Below are positions 1-6,867 of a stretch of 56,097 bases of DNA, piece after piece. The notes under the pieces are model-generated. The model saw only the letters and a list, made by a program, of their open reading frames with translations. It was not told where the DNA came from and did no database searches. The stretch comes from Bacteroides sp. Lineage in GTDB: Bacteria > Bacteroidota > Bacteroidia > Bacteroidales > UBA7960. The stretch is from the NCBI GenBank assembly GCA_036351255.1, contig JAZBOS010000078.1, positions 1-56,097 on the forward strand, read 5' to 3'. Both the position numbers and the translations under genes were made by a program. How positions within the stretch are numbered: position 1 is the first letter of the stretch; each line of letters starts with the position of its first letter.

Positions 1-51
1 TCAACCCTGCCTGCCGGCAGGCAGGCTTCTGATCGGCAGTCAAATGCTCTT
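1..51 (-). repeat. tRNA-like fragment joined to a 20-bp GC-rich palindrome
   Basis: Read on the minus strand, positions 50-26 match the D-arm end and anticodon arm of the neighbouring tRNA-Arg at 22 of 25 bases (AGAGCAT then TGACT then GATCAGAAG). The anticodon loop reads CTGCCGA instead of CTACGGA. Where the variable loop and T arm should follow there is a perfect 20-bp palindrome at 6-25 built from CCTG units around CCGG, then GGTTGA, which could be the start of a T-loop. The fragment lacks an acceptor stem inside the window, and the rest may lie beyond base 1. The GIY-YIG gene ends inside this fragment. I infer a decayed or interrupted tRNA copy rather than a working tRNA. Confidence 0.6.
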
Positions 52-294
52 GTCTTCTAAATATTTTCTCAAGAATTCCCTTCCGATACCTGATTTAAGA
101 TACTTTTCATACTTCCTAGCTTCGTTGAGGGCATCAAATTCTTGGGAGTAAACCAAAACCCAGGGTTGGTATGGTTTGGTGGAGAAGTTTTTACTAGAAT
201 TGTGTTCTTTTAGTCTCTGGGAAATGTCTTTTGCAAGGCCTTTGTAAAGCCTTTTGTCCACATCACTTTGTATAACATAAACAGTATAACCCAT
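40..294 (-). CDS. Small GIY-YIG endonuclease family protein
   Basis: An 84-residue, single-domain GIY-YIG nuclease, similar in size to the short UvrC-N/Slx1-like proteins common in Bacteroidota. The core is visible: YVI near residues 6-8 with YKG at 17-19, Arg27 and His31 on the first helix, and Glu58 or Glu63 as the likely metal ligand. The frame is open upstream to 357, but I chose the ATG at 294 because it starts directly before the first beta strand and the upstream part is the tRNA-Arg terminator. The gene lies 44 bp downstream of tRNA-Arg on the same strand, and its last codons and stop (AAGAGCATTTGA) are shared with the tRNA-like fragment at 26-50. That arrangement suggests a tRNA-associated mobile or homing-type gene. 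Its DNA target is unknown. Confidence 0.82.
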   Translation of the reverse strand: MGYTVYVIQSDVDKRLYKGLAKDISQRLKEHNSSKNFSTKPYQPWVLVYSQEFDALNEARKYEKYLKSGIGREFLRKYLEDKSI

Positions 295-297
295 AGC

Positions 298-331
298 AAA
301 AAAGGCTGCCAATTTTAGTTGACAACCTTTT
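298..331 (-). terminator. Rho-independent terminator of tRNA-Arg
   Basis: On the minus strand AAAAGGTTG (331-323) pairs with CAGCCTTTT (308-300), giving a 9-bp stem with one G-U pair and a 14-nt loop, followed by more T residues. It begins 8 nt after the tRNA 3' end and finishes 3 nt before the GIY-YIG start codon. Confidence 0.65.
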
Positions 332-338
332 GTTTTAG

Positions 339-412
339 TGACTCCGTCAGGATTCAAACCTGAAACCTTCTGATCCGTAGTCAGATGCTCTATTCAGTTG
401 AGCTACGGAGCC
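339..412 (-). tRNA. tRNA-Arg (anticodon ACG)
   Basis: A 74-nt cloverleaf on the minus strand. The acceptor stem GGCTCCG pairs with CGGAGTC (one G-U pair), the discriminator is A, and CCA is not encoded. The anticodon arm TCTGA/TCAGA carries the loop CTACGGA, so the anticodon is ACG (read as ICG, Arg CGN codons) with G37. The T loop reads TTTGAAT. A TAnnTTTG-type -7 element lies 12 nt upstream. Confidence 0.95.
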
Positions 413-423
413 ATTTGCGGTTG

Positions 424-431
424 CAAAGATA
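424..431 (-). promoter_or_regulatory. -7 promoter element for tRNA-Arg
   Basis: TATCTTTG on the minus strand matches the Bacteroidota consensus TAnnTTTG and is placed to start transcription about 5 nt before the mature tRNA. No well-spaced -33 TTTG was found. Confidence 0.55.
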
Positions 432-445
432 ATATTTTTTCGGGA

Positions 446-463
446 ATGAAAAACGGTTTTTCA
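446..463 (-). terminator. Possible weak terminator of the MATE gene
   Basis: TGAAAAA (447-453) and TTTTTCA (457-463) form a 7-bp AT-rich stem with a CGG loop, about 13 nt after the MATE stop codon on the minus strand. There is no strong T-run, so termination is only a suggestion. Confidence 0.3.
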
Positions 464-475
464 AATTTTTTCGTG

Positions 476-1834
476 CTATTCCATGCGCTGGTTGTTGTCG
501 GCGTATTTGACCACGGCTTTTGAACGCCATTTGCCGGTTCGGTAATAGAACCAGGAGAGGAGCCACCCAAAGAACCAGGCCAGGGGGATGCCCCACCAGA
601 TGCCATCGGTACCCATTCGCTGGGAGAGGAAATAGGAACCGGGGATGCGAAGGACCCAGAGGGAGAAAAGGGTGATGAACATCGGGACAATGGTGTCGCC
701 GGCACCACGCATAATACCGTTGGTGGTGAACATCGCCGAGAAGAGGATGTAAAAGCTGCTGACGATGACCAGGTATTCATAGCCGATTTGGATGACTTCG
801 GGGTCCGTGGTAAATGCCCCCATCATTTGGCGCCCAAAGAGCCATGCCAACAGGGACACCAACAGCGATATGATGGTTGTCATGGAAAGGGTACTGCGGT
901 AGCCAGCCTTTACCCGTTCGGGCTTGTTGGCACCCAGGTTTTGCCCCACGAAGGTGGACAGGGCCATGGAGAAGTTCATGGCAGGCATTGCGGCCAGAGA
1001 GTCGATGCGTCCGGCAATGGTATAGGCCGCAATGGTGCTGGTGCCGAAGCCATTGACGATCCTGAGGAGTGCCATCATCCCCAGTGAGACGAATGTGTGC
1101 TGCAGCCCGGTGGGGATGCCAATGCGCAAACTTTTTCGGAAAATGTCGCGGTCGAACACCAGTCCGGAGTAAGACACGCGGATGAGCTGGTGGTAACGGT
1201 TGAGGTAATAAACGCTGAGTCCAAAGGAAATTCCCTGGGCGACAACGGTGGCAATGGCCACTCCGGCAATCCCCCATCCAAATACCAGGACAAACAGGAG
1301 GTCGAGGAAAATGTTGAGGATGGTGGCGATGATCAGGAAATAAAGAGGTGTCTTGGAGTCACCCAGTCCCCTGAGCACGGCGCTCACGCCATTGTAGCCA
1401 AACATTAGCACCAGGCCCAAGGCGAAAATGTTGAAATAGAGGGTAGCGTCCTTCACCAGGTGTTCGGGCAGGGCAAGCAATCTCCAGATGGGCCCAATGA
1501 GAACCAGCCCCAGGACCGTAAGGATGACGGAACCAAAGAAAAGGATGATGAAAGCAGTGTCGATGGCCCGCTTCACCTTCTCATAATCCTTGGCGCCGTA
1601 ATATTGTGAGATGATGATGGTAGTGCCGGTAGTGATACCTATGACCAAACTGATGAGCACAAAGATGACGGGGAAGGAGGCTCCTGCAGCAGCCACGGCA
1701 TTGGTGCCAATGTATCTGCCAATGATAATGGTGTCAACAATGTTGTATAACTGCTGAAACACATTGCCCAGGAGCATGGGCAGGGCAAATAAAAAAATCT
1801 GTTTCCCGGGGGATCCCGTGGTCAGGTCGCGCAT
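476..1834 (-). CDS. MATE family efflux transporter (NorM/DinF type)
   Basis: A 452-residue inner-membrane antiporter of the multidrug and toxic compound extrusion family, which exports organic cations or other small molecules against Na+ or H+. The N-terminus (LTTGSPGKQIFLFALPMLL, then QQLYNIVDTIIIG) is the typical MATE opening, and about 12 hydrophobic segments follow in two six-helix halves (second half from about residue 230). The frame stays open upstream to 1954, but the ATG at 1834 gives the standard family start and lies 34 nt downstream of the predicted transcription start. The gene is divergent from the glycosyltransferase at 1967. The substrate cannot be told from sequence. Confidence 0.93.
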   Translation of the reverse strand: MRDLTTGSPGKQIFLFALPMLLGNVFQQLYNIVDTIIIGRYIGTNAVAAAGASFPVIFVLISLVIGITTGTTIIISQYYGAKDYEKVKRAIDTAFIILFFGSVILTVLGLVLIGPIWRLLALPEHLVKDATLYFNIFALGLVLMFGYNGVSAVLRGLGDSKTPLYFLIIATILNIFLDLLFVLVFGWGIAGVAIATVVAQGISFGLSVYYLNRYHQLIRVSYSGLVFDRDIFRKSLRIGIPTGLQHTFVSLGMMALLRIVNGFGTSTIAAYTIAGRIDSLAAMPAMNFSMALSTFVGQNLGANKPERVKAGYRSTLSMTTIISLLVSLLAWLFGRQMMGAFTTDPEVIQIGYEYLVIVSSFYILFSAMFTTNGIMRGAGDTIVPMFITLFSLWVLRIPGSYFLSQRMGTDGIWWGIPLAWFFGWLLSWFYYRTGKWRSKAVVKYADNNQRME

Positions 1835-1874
1835 TGAAATTTCCGGATTTGCAATACCTTTATTAACAACGGCA

Positions 1875-1882
1875 CAAAGGTA
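1875..1882 (-). promoter_or_regulatory. -7 promoter element for the MATE gene
   Basis: TACCTTTG on the minus strand fits TAnnTTTG. The implied start near 1868 leaves a 34-nt leader before the ATG at 1834. Confidence 0.45.
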
Positions 1883-1921
1883 TGGTTTTTCAGGTAGTCG
1901 ATTATTTGGTAAAAAAAAACG

Positions 1922-1929
1922 TAAATTTG
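1922..1929 (+). promoter_or_regulatory. -7 promoter element for the glycosyltransferase operon
   Basis: TAAATTTG is an exact TAnnTTTG match. Transcription from about 1936 would put the start codon at 1967 roughly 31 nt into the transcript, which argues against the GTG at 1949. It is back to back with the MATE promoter. Confidence 0.55.
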
Positions 1930-1966
1930 TCGCATAAGTTGAAATTAGGTGCAAATCAAAGTTTTT

Positions 1967-2923
1967 ATGATGGATATTTCGGTGGTAGTGCCCTTATACA
2001 ATGAAATGGAATCGCTTCCTGAGCTGACGGAATGGATTGCCCGTGTGATGCAGGCAGAAGGATTCAGCTATGAGGTGCTCCTTATAGATGACGGCAGCCG
2101 GGATGGTTCCTGGGAGGTGATAGAACGTCTGGCCAAAGGCAATCCTGCGCTTAAGGGGATCCGTTTCCGGCGAAATTACGGGAAGTCAGCGGCACTGAAC
2201 GTGGGTTTTCAGCACGTTTCGGGCAAAGTGGTCATCACCATGGATGCCGACCTGCAGGACAGCCCCGAAGAGATCCCTGAGCTTTACCAGATGATCCGCA
2301 AGGATGGCTTTGACCTTGTGAGTGGCTGGAAAAAGAAGCGGTATGACCCGGTGACCAAGACCATCCCCACCAAATTGTATAATTGGGCTACCCGTTGCGC
2401 TACAGGAATCAAGTTACACGATTTCAACTGCGGGTTGAAAGCCTATAAGCTGGAAGTGGTAAAAAGCATTGAAGTCTATGGCGAGATGCACCGTTACATT
2501 CCGGTCATTGCTAAGTGGGCTGGTTTTACACACATTGGGGAAAAGGTCGTACATCACCAGAAACGCAAGTATGGTAAGACAAAATTTGGGCTTGAACGCT
2601 TTGTAAACGGCTTTCTGGACCTGATGTCCATCACCTTTGTGACGCGTTTCGGGCGCAAGCCCATGCATTTCTTTGGCTTGCTTGGCACCTTGCTCTTCCT
2701 TGCAGGTTTGGTGATAGCCCTTTACCTGGCTTATGCCAAGTTCTTTATGATGGGTTACCGGATGACCGACCGCCCCCTATTCTATTTTGGACTGCTGGCA
2801 ATGGTGCTGGGAACCCAATTGTTCCTGGCGGGCTTCCTCGGGGAACTGATCTCGCGCAGTGCGGCCGACAGAAATCATTATCTCATTGAAAAAACAACCG
2901 AGAAACAGTGGCAAAAGTCGTAA
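1967..2923 (+). CDS. Family 2 glycosyltransferase, membrane-anchored (DPM1/ArnC-like)
   Basis: A 318-residue GT-A enzyme of the dolichyl/undecaprenyl-phosphate sugar transferase type, predicted to move a sugar from an NDP-sugar to a lipid carrier at the cytoplasmic face. Nucleotide-binding DDGS is at 41-44, the metal-binding DAD at 93-95 (MDADLQDSP), and two C-terminal transmembrane helices lie at about 232-255 and 268-292, as in PglB/GtrB-like members. The ATG at 1967 (or 1970) is preferred over a GTG at 1949 because of the promoter position. Its end overlaps the next glycosyltransferase by 16 bp, so the two are translated from one transcript. The sugar specificity is unknown. Confidence 0.9.
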   Translation: MMDISVVVPLYNEMESLPELTEWIARVMQAEGFSYEVLLIDDGSRDGSWEVIERLAKGNPALKGIRFRRNYGKSAALNVGFQHVSGKVVITMDADLQDSPEEIPELYQMIRKDGFDLVSGWKKKRYDPVTKTIPTKLYNWATRCATGIKLHDFNCGLKAYKLEVVKSIEVYGEMHRYIPVIAKWAGFTHIGEKVVHHQKRKYGKTKFGLERFVNGFLDLMSITFVTRFGRKPMHFFGLLGTLLFLAGLVIALYLAYAKFFMMGYRMTDRPLFYFGLLAMVLGTQLFLAGFLGELISRSAADRNHYLIEKTTEKQWQKS

Positions 2924-4047
2924 TATTGGGATCGGCGCATCCCCTGAGAGGCGGTGGGCTGGCGACCTTCAACGAAAGGCTTGCCCGTGCTTTCCAGGAT
3001 GAAGGGCACGAGGTTATCATCTATACCTTCTCCCTTCAATACCCGGGCTTCCTGTTCCCGGGGAAGACCCAGTACTCGGAAGATCCTGCACCTGAAGGAC
3101 TGGATATCCGGGTGAAGGTCAACAGCTTGAGCCCATTGAACTGGTGGAAAGTGGGGCGCGAATTGCGTAAACTGAAGCCTGATTTGCTGGTTGTTCGTTA
3201 CTGGATTCCCTTTATGGCCCCCTGCCTTGGCACCATTGCTTCAATGGTGAAAAAGAATAAACATACACGGGTGGTGGCCATTGCCGATAACATCATCCCA
3301 CACGAAAAACGCCCTGGAGACCGCCTGTTGACGCATTATTTCGTAAAACGAATACAAGGGTTCGTAACCCTCTCTGAGTCCGTCAGGGAGGATCTGATGC
3401 AGTTTGGCGTACCTGAAACGCGCAGTATCTATTGCGCTCATCCGTTGTATGACAACTTTGGAGAATTCCTGCCGATGGAGCAGGCACGCAAGCAACTGGG
3501 CATAGCTCATAAGGGCCCCATCGTGCTGTTTTTTGGGTTTATTCGTGATTACAAAGGGCTTGATCTGCTGCTGAAGGCATTTGCCAGTCCAGAGATTAAA
3601 GCATTGCCACTGAAATTGCTGGTGGCAGGAGAGTTTTACACCGATCCTGAACCTTATCACGAGCTTGCCGAGGAATTCGGCATGGAGGAACAGGTCCTCT
3701 GGCAAACGCATTTCATCCCAAACGAAAAAGTTCGGGAATATTTTTGTGCTGCCAACCTGGTGGCACAACCTTATAAAAGTGCCACGCAAAGCGGGGTGAC
3801 GCAGGTGGCCTACCATTTTGAGGTTCCTATGCTCGTAACGCGGGTTGGGGGATTGCCTGAGATGGTGCCACATGGAAAGGTGGGTTATGTGGTGGAACCC
3901 GAACCAAAAGAGATTTCAAAGGCTATTGCTGAATTCTTTAAGGAGGGCAGGGAAAAGGCCTACAGGGAAAACATAAAGGAAGAAAAAAAACGTTTCACCT
4001 GGCAAAAGCTTGTGAATGCCCTGATTGAACAGGGTAATAAGAGATAA
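2908..4047 (+). CDS. Family 4 glycosyltransferase (GT-B fold)
   Basis: A 379-residue glycosyltransferase with two Rossmann halves. The N-terminal donor/acceptor loop (HPLRGGGLATFNERLARAF, residues about 10-28) and the C-terminal GT1-type domain (VPMLVTRVGGLPEMV near residue 310-325) are clear. It uses a GTG start at 2908 inside the end of the upstream glycosyltransferase and is followed 3 bp later by gmhA, so it belongs to a GT2-GT4-gmhA transcription unit likely involved in LPS or other surface glycan assembly. The usual EX7E motif is not obvious to me, so donor and acceptor cannot be assigned. Confidence 0.88.
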   Translation: MAKVVILGSAHPLRGGGLATFNERLARAFQDEGHEVIIYTFSLQYPGFLFPGKTQYSEDPAPEGLDIRVKVNSLSPLNWWKVGRELRKLKPDLLVVRYWIPFMAPCLGTIASMVKKNKHTRVVAIADNIIPHEKRPGDRLLTHYFVKRIQGFVTLSESVREDLMQFGVPETRSIYCAHPLYDNFGEFLPMEQARKQLGIAHKGPIVLFFGFIRDYKGLDLLLKAFASPEIKALPLKLLVAGEFYTDPEPYHELAEEFGMEEQVLWQTHFIPNEKVREYFCAANLVAQPYKSATQSGVTQVAYHFEVPMLVTRVGGLPEMVPHGKVGYVVEPEPKEISKAIAEFFKEGREKAYRENIKEEKKRFTWQKLVNALIEQGNKR

Positions 4048-4050
4048 ACA

Positions 4051-4623
4051 ATGAAGATAAAAAAACAAATAGAAGATTCCATAGGGCTGAAACAGCAAGT
4101 GCTTGCTGACCATGAGTTGCTGGAGGAACTGGAGCGGTGCATAGGGGAAATGATTCATTGTTATGAAAAGGGGCATAAGGTGCTCTTGTGCGGGAATGGG
4201 GGCAGTGCGGCAGATGCACAGCACCTGGCCGCAGAGTTGTCGGGCCGCTTTTATTTTGACCGGCCACCACTGAATGCTGAAGCGCTTCACGTGAACACCT
4301 CGTTTTTAACGGCAGTGGCCAATGACTATTCTTTCGAACAGATCTATGAGCGGATGGTCATGGCACTTGGCAAGGAGGGTGATATGCTGCTGGCATTTAG
4401 CACCTCGGGACATTCACCCAATATCGTCAATGCACTGGTTGCAGCTCGCAAACTGGGGATGATCACGGTGGGTTTTACAGGACAGGAGGGAGGCAAAATA
4501 AACGAATTCTGCGACATCCTGTTTAAGGTGCCTTCAGCAGATACCCCGCGGATTCAGGAAGTGCACATTTTGCTGGGCCATATTATCTGCGAGAATGTGG
4601 AGGAGATATTGTTTAAGTTATAG
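4051..4623 (+). CDS. gmhA: Phosphoheptose isomerase (SIS domain)
   Basis: A 190-residue SIS-fold enzyme converting sedoheptulose 7-phosphate to D-glycero-D-manno-heptose 7-phosphate, the first step of ADP-heptose synthesis for LPS inner core or glycoproteins. The phosphate loop CGNGGSAADAQ is at about 48-58, followed by His58 and Glu62 and a C-terminal His177, which correspond by position to the metal/catalytic residues of E. coli GmhA. The second SIS motif is FSTSGHSPN. The length matches the family. It starts 3 bp after the GT4 gene, and gmhB follows 102 bp later. No heptose kinase/adenylyltransferase (HldE) lies in this window. Confidence 0.92.
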   Translation: MKIKKQIEDSIGLKQQVLADHELLEELERCIGEMIHCYEKGHKVLLCGNGGSAADAQHLAAELSGRFYFDRPPLNAEALHVNTSFLTAVANDYSFEQIYERMVMALGKEGDMLLAFSTSGHSPNIVNALVAARKLGMITVGFTGQEGGKINEFCDILFKVPSADTPRIQEVHILLGHIICENVEEILFKL

Positions 4624-4725
4624 CACTTTTTGGGCCCCGTGGGACTAAGGCGACGGAAAGTAGTTTAAGTAAAGATAATGAAGATTATTTGTTTTCGTGA
4701 AAAAGTGTGCCATTAGCCATTAAAA

Positions 4726-5289
4726 ATGAATTTATTTCCGGATAAAAACTGGACGCTTTTTCTGGACCGTGATGGGGTGTTGAACAGGCGCCTTGAGGGC
4801 GATTATGTGAAGCGCAAGGAAGATTTTGAATGGCAGGAAGGGGTATTGGAAAGTCTGGCCTGGTTAAGCGGGGTATTTGGTACGATTGTTGTCGTAACCA
4901 ATCAGCAGGGTATTGGAAAAGGCCTGATGACAGAAAAGGAGCTGGAACAGATCCACCACAAGATGCTGAACGATTTAAAGCAAGCGGGTGGCCGGATTGA
5001 CAAGGTTTATTTTTGTCCTGACCTGGAGAACAGCGGAAGCTTTAACCGTAAACCAATGGTGGGTATGGGCTTGCAGGCCAGACGGGATTTCCCGGAAATA
5101 AACTTCCGGCAATCAGTCATGGTTGGTGATACGCTCAGTGACATGCGTTTTGGCAAGCGATTAAAAATGAAAACGGTTTTAATTTCGGAAGATTTAACAA
5201 TGGCCAGGCAACATCACTTCCTTATTGATTTAAGATTCAGCAGCCTTAAGGATTTTTCTAAATGGGCTGAACAGAAATTAAAGAAATAG
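4726..5289 (+). CDS. gmhB: HAD phosphatase, D-glycero-D-manno-heptose-bisphosphate phosphatase-like
   Basis: A 187-residue histidinol-phosphatase-type HAD enzyme that would remove the 7-phosphate from heptose 1,7-bisphosphate. Motif I is FLDRDGVLN (Asp14 nucleophile, Asp16 acid/base), motif II VVTNQQGIGKG, and motif IV VGDTLSDM. Its place after gmhA supports the heptose assignment. Odd point: the segment that in E. coli GmhB holds a zinc-binding Cys/His loop is short here (FCPDLENSGSFNRKP) with a single Cys, so zinc is probably not bound. A related HAD function is possible, but the neighbourhood makes GmhB the best call. Confidence 0.85.
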   Translation: MNLFPDKNWTLFLDRDGVLNRRLEGDYVKRKEDFEWQEGVLESLAWLSGVFGTIVVVTNQQGIGKGLMTEKELEQIHHKMLNDLKQAGGRIDKVYFCPDLENSGSFNRKPMVGMGLQARRDFPEINFRQSVMVGDTLSDMRFGKRLKMKTVLISEDLTMARQHHFLIDLRFSSLKDFSKWAEQKLKK

Positions 5290-5313
5290 GCAGATTTTTG
5301 TAAATTCGTTGTA

Positions 5314-6105
5314 ATGATAAGGGTGCACAAAAACATTCGAAATATTCTTTTTTTTCTTATCCTTTTTCAGGCTTTTCCGGCCCTTTCACAAGGGAATGGA
5401 GTAAACCAGCGGGATGAGGAAGGCAGGCGGCAGGGACCCTGGCAGGGGATTTTTGCAAATGGGATGCTTCGCTACCAGGGGCAGTTTGTGAATGATATAC
5501 CCCAGGGAACCTTTAGGTACTTTTATCCGGAAGGGGGGTTGCGTGCTGAACTGCATCATGATACATCCAAGGATGTTGTCCCTGCAGTTTACTTTCACAA
5601 GAACAACCAGCCCATGGCAACCGGTCAGTTTAAAAACAATCAGAGAACTGGTCTTTGGCGCTTTTTTTCTGAGTCAGGAATTAAACTGGCAGAAACTGAG
5701 TACACGGAAGGTCAACTGGAAGGGAAATCCATCACTTTTTTCCCATCGGGAGAAGTGGCAGAAATCGTTGAATACAGCGCTGGGGTTAAACAAGGAGCCT
5801 GGCAGCAATTTTATGAAGATGGAAAGGTCAGGCTGCTGGCTAGCTATGAAAACAACGAATTGAATGGCCCCTTCAAATTGTTCTATGAAGATGGAAAGGA
5901 ACAACTGCTTGCCAACTATAGCAATAACCTTCCTCATGACAGCTGGAAGTTTTTTACCAAAGAAGGTGAATTGGAGAAAGAAGTTATTTATCAGCATGGT
6001 ATCATTGTGAAAGAGATGATTTATATTGAGCGGGAGGAAGAAATTACCATTCCCCTGGTACCTGACAGCGAAGCTTCGGAAGATATTTTTACCTCTCCGT
6101 TTTAA
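5314..6105 (+). CDS. Secreted MORN-repeat protein (YwqK family)
   Basis: A 263-residue exported protein. Residues 1-26 are a signal peptide (hydrophobic ILFFLILFQAFPA then LSQ). The rest is a run of about eight 20-24 residue MORN_2-type repeats of the form G-W-F-Y-DG-hydrophobic-Y-NG, for example around residues 40-62, 108-130 and 150-215. The family is annotated in databases as YwqK antitoxin-like, but in Bacteroidota such proteins are mostly envelope proteins of unknown role, and I see no toxin next to it. It begins 24 bp after gmhB and may share its transcript. Confidence 0.8.
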   Translation: MIRVHKNIRNILFFLILFQAFPALSQGNGVNQRDEEGRRQGPWQGIFANGMLRYQGQFVNDIPQGTFRYFYPEGGLRAELHHDTSKDVVPAVYFHKNNQPMATGQFKNNQRTGLWRFFSESGIKLAETEYTEGQLEGKSITFFPSGEVAEIVEYSAGVKQGAWQQFYEDGKVRLLASYENNELNGPFKLFYEDGKEQLLANYSNNLPHDSWKFFTKEGELEKEVIYQHGIIVKEMIYIEREEEITIPLVPDSEASEDIFTSPF

Positions 6106-6151
6106 TGAGCGCATAGAGGGTATTTCAAACAAATAGATAACTACATATCTT

Positions 6152-6853
6152 ATGAAAATCAGCCGGAATAACTTCTTTAACAAAATGACTTGGTTGATCA
6201 CTTTAGGCATGGTAGTTTTTTTTACGGGTTGTAAAGAGGAACAGGCAGATCCGACTGAGATGTATTACGCTTATTTTCCAGAAGCAGTTGGTCATTTTGT
6301 GATTTATGAAGTGGATTCGGTGGTTTACGACGATTTCACCGGGCAGGTTTTGGAGTTTCAATATGAGGTAAAGGAATTGATTGAAAGCCGTTTAACCGAC
6401 GGGGAGGAGGGTGAAAGCCTCCGGCTGGAACGTTATATCAGGCCAGATGCCGCATCCTCGTGGGAGATCAAAGATATCTGGCAGGCCAGGGTATTGGCAG
6501 ACAGAGCTGAAAAAACAGAAGAAAATATCACTTACATCAAACTGGTATTTCCTCCCAAGCTTGGTAAAAAATGGAATGGGAACGCCTATAATACCCTGCC
6601 AGAACAGGAATACAGGATTACTGAAGCGCATAAACCCTATCTGATTTCGCCCAGCCTGTCGTTTGATTCAACCATAACTGTATTGCAAAATGATTTCTTT
6701 ACACTGATCAGTGAAGATTTCCAGCAAGAAATATACGCCAAGGATATTGGGATGGTGTTTAAACGTTTCAGGAAGGTAGATAAAGAAGTGGACGGAACTA
6801 TTACCCGGGGGGTGGATTATACCTACCAGTTCAAGGCTTTTGGTCAGGAATAA
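6152..6853 (+). CDS. Hypothetical lipoprotein
   Basis: A 233-residue protein with a lipoprotein signal: positively charged start, hydrophobic stretch (WLITLGMVVFF) and lipobox FTGC with the Cys at about residue 26, followed by KEEQADPTE. The body is rich in beta strands and aromatic residues and starts YYAYFPEAVGHFVIYEVDSVVYD, a pattern seen in unnamed Bacteroidota envelope proteins. No catalytic motif was recognised. It sits between the MORN protein and the subtilase, 14 bp before the latter, which suggests co-expression. Function unknown. Confidence 0.78.
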   Translation: MKISRNNFFNKMTWLITLGMVVFFTGCKEEQADPTEMYYAYFPEAVGHFVIYEVDSVVYDDFTGQVLEFQYEVKELIESRLTDGEEGESLRLERYIRPDAASSWEIKDIWQARVLADRAEKTEENITYIKLVFPPKLGKKWNGNAYNTLPEQEYRITEAHKPYLISPSLSFDSTITVLQNDFFTLISEDFQQEIYAKDIGMVFKRFRKVDKEVDGTITRGVDYTYQFKAFGQE

Positions 6854-6867
6854 GAATTAAATTGCAT

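Noticed and set aside
1..51. A functional second tRNA (Gly, anticodon GCC)
   Set aside because: Only an anticodon arm is visible, the variable/T region is replaced by a palindrome, and no acceptor stem is present in the window.
403..1408. Long overlapping reading frames on both strands inside the MATE gene (403-780, 777-1277, 788-1087 and 1097-1408)
   Set aside because: They are shadows of the GC-rich MATE coding sequence, with no recognisable domains and incompatible with its conservation.
3241..3873. 210-codon minus-strand ORF in the GT4 gene
   Set aside because: Lies wholly inside a clear glycosyltransferase gene and encodes a His/Gln/Trp-rich sequence with no family features.
5314..6105. 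Toxin-antitoxin system suggested by the YwqK antitoxin name
   Set aside because: The protein has a signal peptide, and no toxin-like gene lies next to it; the name is a database label for MORN-type repeats.
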